From: Chrysaora quinquecirrha
Lineage: Eukaryota; Cnidaria; Scyphozoa; Semaeostomeae; Pelagiidae
DNA: 64,000 bases
NCBI GenBank assembly: GCA_014526335.1
Contig: JACTAT010000042.1
Location: 879,541-943,540 of the forward strand
Direction of reading: 5' to 3'
In this document: in pieces, positions 1 to 7,721 of the stretch
How positions within the stretch are numbered: position 1 is the stretch's first letter
Layout: each line of letters begins with the position of its first letter
Position numbers and translations under genes: made by a program
The notes under the pieces: generated by a model
What the model was told of the DNA's origin: nothing
Databases searched by the model: none
The model's input: only the letters and a program-made list of their open reading frames with translations

Positions 1-2418
1 TCACAGGATACTCATTTCAAGATTTTGATAATAATACAACATGATGCACTTGCATTTACATTAATACTAATGAGAAAATAAAGTTTACAATATCAAAATG
101 AATTATAAACCAACTATCTCACAAAAAAATAACAACAACAATATTTTCATAAGTTGGGGATGGGAAAGAATTTGTTGCTGCTAGAAGGCATATCTGACTC
201 AAGGAACTTACAATATAACACCAGAAGTATATGACAATCATATTGTTCTTGAGATTTAAAAATGGTTTTGCCTGCTCCAAGAGGGGTACTTCCAATGTTG
301 AATATACCAGACAAGCCACCCAAATGCAGGTTACATTTTCAGCAACAACTTCCCTACATGCTGGTCTGAGATGCTGGTCTGCTGGTCTGGCTCATGCAAA
401 GAATCTCTACACATGGTTAGTACAATCCATGAAATTGATTGTGGGTTCTTTTTGAAGGCCAGGCTATAGTTTTGCCTTTTGAGTCAATTAAATGGTGAAA
501 ATTGGTTAAATGTATTTCGTTATTAGGGCAAATGCATTTCCACCATATTTAGAGTGTCCTCAGTTGTTAAACAGCACTTAAATTAGGCCGAAAAATTTGA
601 GATATTGCTATAAATGGGTAAAAACTTTAACTGTTTAACTTTATCTGTAAATGAATGGGTTTGGAAAATGGGCTGTACGTCTGGTATTTTGAACAATGAA
701 GTACCCCCCATAGGTATCTATTTTGTGCTTTTTTATCCATATAAATTTGCTCCATCCTCTGCCTTATGCATTCTCCAGATGCCATTGCTCTTCTAAGAAA
801 AACCATCTAGCTATATGAACGATATGAACTTTTTAACTCTGACTTTGTTGCTGGCAGGACATCAGCTTTTTCCTAAGCAAAGAAGGACAAGATTTTAGAT
901 AGTTTTGCCAGTGCAACCACACCCTGAGATGAAAGCTCAAGTTTTCAACAGGCTAATTCGGTTAATTCGCATCCCTTTCCAATTCATACCGGTACCTACC
1001 TTGTCTATATCACTAATATCCTAATATTTCCATCATGCTTCCATCTGGCCATGGCCTAAACGCTTCGACGAAGTTGCAGCAAAAGTAATCACAAGGTCCT
1101 ATCATAAAAGTGGACTGACATTTCTTGCCTCGTTTCCATAATTCTATTCGATTGAAGATACTGCGACCCCCTGACAAAAATCTCTCTCATCTCACTTTTT
1201 GCTGCTCGGCTCAACTCCGCTGAAAAAAATTTGTTTCAACAAATTTGTTCGATTGCTAATTGAAACAAATAAAACTATTTATCGGCAAAGCAGCTATTAT
1301 TCTAAAAATTGAAAAAACAAATACACTTTATCTATTCTATTCTTCGCTTACCGAAAACTAAATCATAACTCTTTCCTCGTAATAATTGTATTACTCAAGT
1401 AGATGTAAGACATGAATGGCCAAAGTTTATGCAATATTTTTACCAATGCGGGCAGAAAAACGTCAAGGCAAAAGACATGAAATATCAAAACAAACTAATG
1501 CGATTCTTGTTAACGTTAACATAATTTCCGCTATACATTTTAAATTTTATGGGTAGCACATATTAAAGGACGGCTACTATCTAAACAAAAGTTAACAAAC
1601 AAAAATCTAGATTTTCTGGTCGATTCAATGCGCGATTCAATGCGACAAATTTTAAATTGCAAATTTGATTCAACTTCTATTTTCTAGCGGTGAACGAATA
1701 CCTATAAGGACATAAAGTCAAAATTACGGATAATGCAACAAAATGTATGTGAGGGCTCGGGGCAGCTAGACAGCCTTTATACAGCCTTTTTGTTCTGTGC
1801 AGTTTTTGACGAAGAAAGTTTGAGAGCGGAGACTTTGGAACTCAAAACCAGAAAAAACCGTGGAGAATCTTAAACAAAATGTCAGGAAGCTGAATCAACT
1901 TCAACTTTCTACTACAGGCACTTAAAGCATCTACAAAAGAAATTTTCTCGATGATACAATAAAGTTCAGAAATATTTACTGTTGCAGTTCCTTTGACTTG
2001 ACGGCTTTCAGTTCAGGCTTTCAGCTTCAGTCTGTGTTTGAATCCAAAAATTTAAAAGGAAAAACTTCTTTTACACTCCAAATTTAAACAGCGTAGAGAC
2101 ATCATCTATTGAAAACACTGTATCGCAAAGTTGAATTGAAAAATGCCTTGCAAGACCCTCAACTTTTTGATTTACATCATTTGTTGCAGAGCCTGTGCGA
2201 AGCTGTGATGAAGTTTTCCCTCCATTGCCAGCCAAAGATCTCTTGTAATCCAGGGGGCTCGCAGTTTTATACAAACAAACCGAAGTTTTATATGTCGAAA
2301 TCAACTTTCAAAGACTGAAGCAATGAAATGAATTAATCAACTTTAATTAAACAAAACTACAGAATCAATAAAGGTTTTGCAATATACTGGTACAAAATAT
2401 AAATCATTTAAACCTACT
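1..2418. other. AT-rich flank without recognised genes
   Basis: I see no convincing gene here. Open frames are all under 80 codons, have no recognisable motif and lie on both strands at random. The only structure seen is a short inverted repeat at 1229-1270 with 11-bp arms (ATTTGTTTCAA and its complement) around a 20-bp loop, which could be the core of a small MITE or chance in AT-rich DNA. Confidence 0.6.
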
Positions 2419-3530
2419 CTAGGATACTTGAAGTTTTTCTGTTTTCGTTTTCAAACTTTTCCATATAAAAGATGAAACAAATTGAAGACAATTCAGATCT
2501 TCTTGGCTAAGTAGCCAAATAAATTTGTTCCTAACACTTAAATGACTAACTGAGGGATAAAGACGTTCTACTTTATCGAGAAGCTCTGTTCTTTCTTCAT
2601 CTAAAAATGGACACAACATAAGAAAATGAAGCTCATCCCCTAAAAGATTGTTACCGAGTGTTGTGCACTAGTTACAATATCTTTCTTCCCTAGGTATTTT
2701 GTTCTTACCGAATCTTCCAACTTCAATTTCTAAATTGTGCGCGCTCATTCTTAACTTAGAGAGAGATTGTCTCCTTTTAAAATCACTTATCGAATCAAGA
2801 TAACTTTCAAATTTAAATACGGACTTTACTTCAGCGTAGGTCGAGAGTTTTTTATTTTCTTTTAGATGCTCGTTCAGACTAGACATGATCAAATTTGCGA
2901 AATAGTTTCTAACCTTAGTCTTCATAGAAGAACCGTTATCAGTCGATAGAACACCGTATCTGTTTCGTAAATCACATGCTTTAGAAACCCAGTTCGCGCC
3001 ATCAAACTCATGTTGGTTGCAGAGAAATCTAAAAGACTTGCAGACGTATCTGTTTGGTTCCGAATCATTTAAAAATTCTAACCTGGCAAGGAATTTGAGA
3101 ATATTAATATGTCTCTTTAGTTGCAAAGTGTTCCTACCCAATTCGGCATAGATGGCTTCTGTGTTCGTTGTCGACTTAACTCCTAGTATATATTTACAAG
3201 CAGATAAGTGTAATCGTTCTAAATTAACATGTTCGTCAAAACCCCAGATTTCCGAAGCAAAATTAAGAATTGGGACAATAGTTTGGTCAAAAAGGTAAAG
3301 AAATAAGCTAGGTTGCAAGCCATCGAATTCCCTACATTTATTGATAAGTGCAAAATATGCTTTACTAGCTTTTTCTTTAATTATGTTTACATGTTCACTG
3401 AAAGAGCCATTAGATTTTATAGTAACCCCTAGGTATTTGTAAAAGTTACATTCTTTTATTTCTTTTGAACCGAGATGCCAGTTTGAAGTTTTATTACTTT
3501 TCCTTTTATTAGTTTTAAGTGCTTGTTAGT
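2419..3530 (-). mobile_element. 5'-truncated LINE (non-LTR retrotransposon) relic, C-terminal RT region
   Basis: Read on the minus strand, the frame from about 3504 to 2419 has the layout of the region after the catalytic core of a non-LTR reverse transcriptase. It shows a YKYLGV motif (about 3448-3431), then a FALINKCREFDG-type helix, a QTIVPILNFASEIWGF motif, a LERLHLSACKYILGV motif, and a final HFLMLCPFLDEER segment. A single in-frame TAG just before 2641 splits the ORF into 3318-2668 and 2619-2419, which are in the same frame. The polymerase active site and endonuclease are absent because the copy is 5'-truncated, near 3530. The position of the 5' junction is approximate, and I do not assign the clade. 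It is a dead copy. Confidence 0.8.
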
Positions 3531-4028
3531 TGGCAGCGTTCGCGTTCGCGCCCTTTCATTTCTGTTTTTCCCATGGTTTTCTTTGCCTGTTTTGCTTCAT
3601 CTAGTTTCTGTGTGCGGGTCATAAGGCATCTTGCGCGCCTTATTAGCATGGCTCATGTGTCGCTGGCTCCTCGTTATTCAGTTTATTAGGCACCTTTAGT
3701 TTTTATCATGTTTAGCTTATTCTTTTCTATATTTGTAACAATGCTTTGTTTTTCTTCTTTGCCAATTCGGCTAGACGCTTCATTTGTGTATTTTAGTTCG
3801 CTCTTTCATCAGTTTATTTAACTTATACTTAACAGTTGAGTTCATCGGATATGAGTTTGTGAAAATTATATCCAAATGTTTTACTGTGTGTTGTCAGCGG
3901 CGCTCATTAGGTGCTTGTGAAAGACCTAAATGGAGTTTGCCTGTCGTGAGGATGGGTTTGGTGCCCCTTTAAGCAGCAACAGCATGTGTTTTCGGCCAAA
4001 TTTTGGGCAACCGAATTACATCAGAAAG
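3531..4028. other. flank between LINE relic and Polinton
   Basis: T-rich sequence with no gene that I can support. The short open frames across 3784-4175 run into the Polinton terminal repeat, so they are chance frames. A similar chance frame appears at the other end of the element because the terminal repeat is duplicated there. Confidence 0.5.
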
Positions 4029-4034
4029 GAATTT
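4029..4034. repeat. left target-site duplication of the Polinton
   Basis: GAATTT lies immediately before the left terminus (AGTAGG...) and is repeated exactly at 23508-23513 after the right terminus (...CCTACT). A 6-bp duplication is the hallmark of Polinton integration. Confidence 0.95.
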
Positions 4035-4289
4035 AGTAGGTTGCAAGGTCGGCTCCGGGCTAGCACAGGGGTACGGCTGTCAGTGACGTCATCAGTGACG
4101 TCATCATGTCGCGCTATAGTGCGACGGTTTTTAACCGGTTTCTCCAACCTCGTTTTCAAGAGTCCCAGATCCTAGCGCACGCCGCTCCTACTACCAATAA
4201 CGTCATAAGGTCACGCTATAGTGCAAAGAGTTTCTCCAACCTTAACCGTTAACCTCGTTTCCGATTTAACAATCTAGAACTTTCCAGAA
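4035..4289 (+). repeat. left terminal inverted repeat of the Polinton
   Basis: Matches the reverse complement of 23253-23507 over 255 bp with only a handful of mismatches, mostly near the AACGTCAT and CTATAGTGC segments. It contains two perfect CRE palindromes, a near-palindrome around GCTATAG, an AACCGGTT palindrome, and at its inner edge the start of a heat-shock-element array. Confidence 0.95.
4084..4103. promoter_or_regulatory. two perfect CRE palindromes in the left terminal repeat
   Basis: TGACGTCA occurs at 4084-4091 and again at 4096-4103, twelve bases apart. This is the consensus site of the CREB/ATF bZIP family. The mirror pair lies in the right terminal repeat at 23439-23446 and 23451-23458. 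Whether it is used for transcription or only as a structural palindrome cannot be seen. Confidence 0.6.
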
Positions 4290-4480
4290 GTTTCGAGAAG
4301 TTTCCAGAAATCCTACAATCTGATTGGTTAGAACTTTCCAGAAAGTTCCAGAAAGTTCCACAAGATTCTAGAAACGAGAAATCCTGCAATCTGATTGGCT
4401 AATTATGATAGCGTAATAATTCGAACGCGACGTTCGAATCGTTTATGAAAATCGAGGCGTAAAGCGAAATCAGTTCAGTT
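4277..4480 (+). promoter_or_regulatory. promoter A: two heat-shock-element arrays, two NF-Y boxes, TATA-like and initiator motifs
   Basis: Array 1 has seven alternating GAA/TTC units spaced exactly 5 bp (first bases 4277, 4282, 4287, 4292, 4297, 4302, 4307). Array 2 has nine positions from 4331 to 4371 at the same spacing, only the seventh (CAA at 4361) being degenerate. This is the nGAAnnTTCn architecture bound by heat-shock factor. CTGATTGGTTA (4320-4330) and CTGATTGGCTA (4391-4401) match the NF-Y consensus. A palindrome with 9-bp arms lies at 4419-4439, then TTATGAAAA near 4443 and a doubled TCAGTT initiator-like motif at 4470-4480, about 28 bp downstream. The gene starts at 4492. Confidence 0.75.
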
Positions 4481-4491
4481 AGAAATTAATC

Positions 4492-5169
4492 ATGAAGAGA
4501 AGTAGTCAAGAAGCAGGTTTTCAACCAACTTCATCGAAGAAGAGAATTCGATTTTCTTGTCATGTTTGTCAGAAACACTTTAGCTCAAGAATCAAAATGA
4601 GATGCCACATGATGTCTATACATTCAACTCCATCTATTCTATCAACTTCTCAAATTATACGTTGTGGAAAGTATTTACAACTACCTACATACATCAAAAA
4701 CAAGCGAGCCGTCATCAATGTACAGAACGAAGACGATAAATGCTTCATCTGGGCAATTCTATCCGCTCTACATCCACCAGCAGGAAATCCACATAGAGTT
4801 GCAAAGTATCGTCCATACTTAGATGAACTTAACTGTGAAGGATTGACATATCCAGTAAAAGCATCCGATAAAAAGATGATTGATACATTTGAAGTCAACA
4901 ACAACATTTCAATCAACATCTATATGGATGAAGATGGTGAAATTGTACCAGTAAGAATAACTGGAAACAAACGTGAAAAACATGTGCATTTGCTATTGGT
5001 ATTCAATGACGATGGTGAGAGTCACTATTGCTGGATAAAGGACTTGAGTCGTCTTTTTGCAGGTCGAGATGGCTACAAACATAACCGAAAACGTTTTATC
5101 TGTCCTCTATGCTTATCGTCGTGTAGAACTCAAGAAAATTTGGAAAAGCATGAAAAGTTGTGTAAATAA
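4492..5169 (+). CDS. stand-alone OTU-like domain protein with two zinc fingers, derived from the polymerase N-terminus
   Basis: A 225-aa intact protein closely similar to the N-terminal part of the polymerase encoded at 15906-19714 in this element. Residues 23-44 form a C2H2 finger (C23, C26, H39, H44). DDKCFIWAI (81-89) and ESHYCWI (176-182) resemble the D-x-x-C and H-Y catalytic signatures of OTU-family cysteine proteases, giving candidate residues D81, C84 and H178. Residues 204-224 form a C2HC finger. Compared with the polymerase it lacks about 140 residues between the first finger and the OTU-like part, and everything after the second finger. An AATAAA signal overlaps the stop codon (5165-5170). 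A second, broken copy lies inverted at 20183-20891. Deubiquitinase activity is an inference; a DNA-binding role through the fingers is the alternative. Confidence 0.75.
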   Translation: MKRSSQEAGFQPTSSKKRIRFSCHVCQKHFSSRIKMRCHMMSIHSTPSILSTSQIIRCGKYLQLPTYIKNKRAVINVQNEDDKCFIWAILSALHPPAGNPHRVAKYRPYLDELNCEGLTYPVKASDKKMIDTFEVNNNISINIYMDEDGEIVPVRITGNKREKHVHLLLVFNDDGESHYCWIKDLSRLFAGRDGYKHNRKRFICPLCLSSCRTQENLEKHEKLCK

Positions 5170-5359
5170 AAGACATGTTTTTAATTTCCTCGAAACATTC
5201 GTTTAAATACTAACATTAGAATATCTATAAATTGTTTTAAAGTTGTTGTAAGTTCTATAGAAATTGTTATTATTCAATTACTCAAGATTAACAAGAGTTT
5301 AATTACTAAAGACTCCTCCTCCTCAGCGTTAGATTCATAGCGTTAAAAATTATGTAAGA
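5170..5359 (+). other. 3' flank of the OTU-like gene
   Basis: AT-rich sequence after the AATAAA at 5165-5170, without an open frame of note. It is mirrored in reverse complement at about 19975-20182, as part of the extended inverted repeat. Confidence 0.6.
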
Positions 5360-5670
5360 ACCCTGCAATCTGATTGGCTAGAACTTTCCAGAAGTTTCGA
5401 GAAGTTTCCAGAAATCCTACAATCTGATTGATTATGATGGCGTAATAATAATTCGAACGCGACGTTCGAATCGTTTATGAAATAAAATAACACAATAATC
5501 CTGCAATCTGGATAACTAGAACTTTCCAGAAACTTCCAGAATGTTCCACAAGATTCTAGAAACGAGAAATCCTACAATCTGATTGATTAATAATTCAAAC
5601 GTCACGCCTGATTTAACAGAGAATCTCCATAGTATAGCTATATAAATCGAGAAGAAGCAACAGTCTGGTC
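5360..5670 (+). promoter_or_regulatory. promoter B: two heat-shock-element arrays, NF-Y box, TATA box
   Basis: The NF-Y match CTGATTGGCTA is at 5370-5380. Heat-shock array 1 has seven perfect 5-bp-phased units, 5381-5413. The 9-bp-arm palindrome is at 5451-5471. Array 2 has nine positions, 5519-5561, again with one degenerate CAA unit in the same place as in promoter A. A clear TATATAAA is at 5639-5646, 47 bp before the Bcl-2-like start codon. It probably drives the tight four-gene group 5693-7410. Confidence 0.75.
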
Positions 5671-5692
5671 ATACCACTCGATAGATGCGAAG

Positions 5693-6181
5693 ATGATTTC
5701 ACTAGCTTACCTCATATTCAACGCTGTGAAGAAAGAGCGGGAATTAACTAGAAAGAATCTAGTTGCATATTCTTTGGAGAGGAACTATGAATGTCGCAAT
5801 TTAGAAGTTATATCTTTCGAGAGACAATCAATCCCCATCAACAGTTCATACTATTATTGGATGCGAGATCTTCTAACATATGTAAGAGCTAGCTCTAATA
5901 ACTCAATAAAGTCCCGAGTAGAACAACATCAAGTCTTATCCAAGCTAGAAGCTAAAGACCTAGTTTGTGAACTTTTTTCAATTATGGATAAAGAAGGAAA
6001 TTGGGGAAGAATGGCTGTGTTAATGATTTTTATTGAAGAACTTGCTGATGGTTTAATGAAATATCATGATAGGACTGTAGCAACATCATTCATAGAAGAA
6101 ATAAAAGAAGAAATCAATGATAAAGCATTAGGAGATTGGGGTGAAAAACTACTAATTGACTCTGATTCTTTCATGATATAA
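5693..6181 (+). CDS. Bcl-2-like protein (putative apoptosis regulator)
   Basis: A 162-aa protein. The key signature is ELFSIMDKEGNWGR (93-106): the NWGR tetrapeptide preceded by an E-L-F helix is the BH1 hallmark of the Bcl-2 family. A BH2-like GDWGEKL segment follows near the C-terminus (147-153, W149) at about the spacing seen between BH1 and BH2 in family members. BH3 and BH4 are not clear, and there is no C-terminal membrane anchor, so the protein is probably cytosolic, as in several viral members. The family controls mitochondrial outer-membrane permeability; viral members usually block host cell death. The start is the first ATG in frame after the TATA box. The next gene begins 10 bp after the stop. 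Pro- versus anti-apoptotic function cannot be told from sequence. Confidence 0.72.
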   Translation: MISLAYLIFNAVKKERELTRKNLVAYSLERNYECRNLEVISFERQSIPINSSYYYWMRDLLTYVRASSNNSIKSRVEQHQVLSKLEAKDLVCELFSIMDKEGNWGRMAVLMIFIEELADGLMKYHDRTVATSFIEEIKEEINDKALGDWGEKLLIDSDSFMI

Positions 6182-6191
6182 GTTGTCTTAA

Positions 6192-6701
6192 ATGACTACA
6201 TTCAATTATATAGAAATAATGCTAAATTCAATTAATGAAACGGAAAATGAAGTTGGTGATTTACATGATGCCTCTATCTATTTGAAAACTATTAGAGAAT
6301 ATACCAATCGATTAACAATTAGTATAATAAAAGAAGCGCATTCCTTTATCATATATGAAAACTATGGCGAATTTGCGCAAAACCCTCGAATAACATGTTT
6401 CAATGAAGAATACTTTGAATATTGTAAACCTGAAGATATTGAGAAAGAACTTGCTAAACTCTTAGATGATAGAACTATTCAACCTCATGAATTTCTGCGA
6501 AAGTTTTTACAAATACATCCTTTTCCGGATGGTAATGGTAGACTGGCGAAACTCTTGTATTGTTTTCTGTCTAATAAATGTGTAATATGGGAAGATCAAG
6601 AAAAGTATATAAAGGCTTTAAGAAAATCTGATAAAAGTTTACAAGAATATCTAAGTCATCTCAAATCTCTTATAAATACAATACATGCACCTAGTAATTA
6701 A
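6192..6701 (+). CDS. Fic-domain protein (putative AMP-transferase)
   Basis: A 169-aa protein with a canonical Fic core HPFPDGNGR at residues 109-117. The histidine is the catalytic base and the GNGR loop binds the nucleotide phosphates. Fic enzymes usually transfer AMP from ATP to hydroxyl side chains of target proteins. The protein is little more than the Fic fold: no signal peptide, membrane segment or TPR domain is visible, unlike animal FICD. The inhibitory (S/T)xxxE(G/N) helix motif is not present in exact form; S13 with E18-N19 is one residue off, so it may be unrestrained or use a variant. It sits 10 bp after the Bcl-2-like gene and 2 bp before the next ORF, so it is presumably co-expressed with them. 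The target is unknown. Confidence 0.88.
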   Translation: MTTFNYIEIMLNSINETENEVGDLHDASIYLKTIREYTNRLTISIIKEAHSFIIYENYGEFAQNPRITCFNEEYFEYCKPEDIEKELAKLLDDRTIQPHEFLRKFLQIHPFPDGNGRLAKLLYCFLSNKCVIWEDQEKYIKALRKSDKSLQEYLSHLKSLINTIHAPSN

Positions 6702-6703
6702 AG

Positions 6704-6997
6704 ATGGGTAAGCGTAAGAGGCAGGATAGAAAGAAACAGCGTACAAAGCGACGACGCATAAAGAGAATTAGAGGTAAAGGTCTTTTTAAAAACCTACAAA
6801 ATTGGATTGTCAAAACAGCGATTGGCATTACACCATTACCAGGCTTACAGCGCGAATTGAAACCGAGAATTAGGAAAAAGGGGTGGAAAAAAGATAAACC
6901 TTTACAATTTATCCCTAGAGAAGTCTGGAGAGCTGCGGGGGTACCAAAGAAAACGCTAGATAAATTCGCATATGCTAAAAAATCCGATTTCAAATAA
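6704..6997 (+). CDS. small highly basic protein, virion core-like
   Basis: A 97-aa protein whose first 26 residues are dominated by Lys/Arg, followed by a moderately hydrophobic stretch (about 27-48) and a second basic segment. This resembles in composition the DNA-binding core proteins of adenovirus-like particles, but I see no specific family signature. IRGKG (22-26) fits the adenain cleavage consensus (I/L/M)-x-G-x-G and would remove the basic N-terminus. Its TAA stop overlaps the next start codon (TAATG at 6995-6999). Assignment as a core protein is an inference from composition, the cleavage site and context. Confidence 0.6.
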   Translation: MGKRKRQDRKKQRTKRRRIKRIRGKGLFKNLQNWIVKTAIGITPLPGLQRELKPRIRKKGWKKDKPLQFIPREVWRAAGVPKKTLDKFAYAKKSDFK

Positions 6998-7410
6998 TGG
7001 CATCATTAGCAGGAACTATTATTGCTTCAATGATTATTGATGATATGTTAAAAAATGATGGCGGACAGGAAGCATTCGAGTTGATGGGAGGTGGCTATAA
7101 AAGGAAGTCAACATTAGAAAATTCTAGAAAGATGGGGTCCGCATTAGCGCGAGCAGCAGTTAGACAAGCAATTAAGCAAGGAGGAAGAGCAGTGACTAGA
7201 AATATTAGCAAACAAGCCGTAAAGAAATTCGCGTTAAAAGGAGCAAAAGCAGCTGCAAAAGGCGGTGCCATAGCTGCAACTGGTTTAGGTGTTGAGACTG
7301 GTTTAAGAAAATTAGCTGGCGGCGGTGTGAGAAGAAAGCGTAGAAAGCGACTTAATGGTGGTAGGAAAACAACCAGAAAACATAGACGAAAGAAGAGAAA
7401 AATTCGCTAA
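6997..7410 (+). CDS. basic Gly/Ala-rich core or minor capsid protein with three adenain-type sites
   Basis: A 137-aa protein: a hydrophobic N-terminus (1-18), an Ala/Lys helical middle, and a very basic C-terminus (110-137). Three sites match the adenain consensus (I/L/M)-x-G-G-x: LMGG|G (cleavage after 32), LAGG|G (after 109) and LNGG|R (after 122). Their positions would release an N-terminal peptide and one or two basic C-terminal peptides, as with adenoviral precursor core proteins. The element encodes its own adenain-like protease at 15304-15789, which supports the reading. The start codon overlaps the previous stop by 1 bp. I cannot name an exact orthologue. Confidence 0.68.
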   Translation: MASLAGTIIASMIIDDMLKNDGGQEAFELMGGGYKRKSTLENSRKMGSALARAAVRQAIKQGGRAVTRNISKQAVKKFALKGAKAAAKGGAIAATGLGVETGLRKLAGGGVRRKRRKRLNGGRKTTRKHRRKKRKIR

Positions 7411-7439
7411 TCTGATTTTCAAAAAAAAAACGTAATAAT

Positions 7440-7675
7440 CCAGCAATCTGGGTAACTAGAACTTTCCAGAAAGTTCCATTCCAGAACTTTCCAGAATGTT
7501 CCTAAAATGACGTAATAATCCTGCAATCTGATTGGTTGGAATTTTCCAGAACTTTCCAGAAAGTTCCACAAGATTCTAGAAACGAGAAATCCTGCAATCT
7601 GATTGGTTAATAATTCGAACGTCACGTTCGATCAAACTATAAAACCGATGCGTAAAATCAAATCAGTTCAGTTGT
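7440..7675 (+). promoter_or_regulatory. promoter C: two heat-shock-element arrays, NF-Y boxes, TATA box, initiator
   Basis: Array 1 spans 7459-7501 and array 2 spans 7539-7581, each with nine positions at 5-bp phasing. Array 1 has one TTC-TTC step at 7474/7479, and array 2 has the familiar degenerate CAA unit at 7569. NF-Y matches lie at 7529-7539 and 7599-7609. The palindrome starts at 7613, TATAAAA is at 7638-7644, and the doubled TCAGTT initiator-like motif is at 7663-7673, 25-30 bp downstream of the TATA box. The ATG of the 327-aa gene is at 7722. Confidence 0.8.
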
Positions 7676-7721
7676 AACAAGTCGTCGTAGAGTGCGGAGC
7701 TTAAAAAATCACTAAAGAGTC

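Larger units (their letters stand above)
4310..5440 (+). repeat. left arm of an extended internal inverted repeat
   Basis: By eye this region (promoter, OTU-like gene and its 3' flank) is colinear with the reverse complement of about 19962-21110. The shared parts include the 3' flank with a run of CTCCTCCTC and a TTAAATACTAACATTAG stretch. On the left the arm directly adjoins the 255-bp terminal repeat. On the right the two are separated by about 2.1 kb of unrelated DNA, which suggests that the original terminal repeats may once have exceeded 1 kb. Arm ends are approximate. Confidence 0.7.

Noticed and set aside
119..455. Small frames at the window start and others up to 2.4 kb
   Set aside because: Short, without motifs, on both strands and overlapping; nothing separates them from chance in AT-rich DNA.
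3930..4175. Frame across the left Polinton border, with a matching frame at the right border
   Set aside because: The shared part is the terminal inverted repeat itself, with CREs and palindromes; it is a chance frame crossing the insertion junction.
4277..4480. Reading the TTCCAGAA repeats as a simple minisatellite or recombination site
   Set aside because: The units keep an exact 5-bp pitch with alternating orientation, recur only in front of genes and are joined by CCAAT, TATA and initiator motifs, which fits heat-shock elements better.
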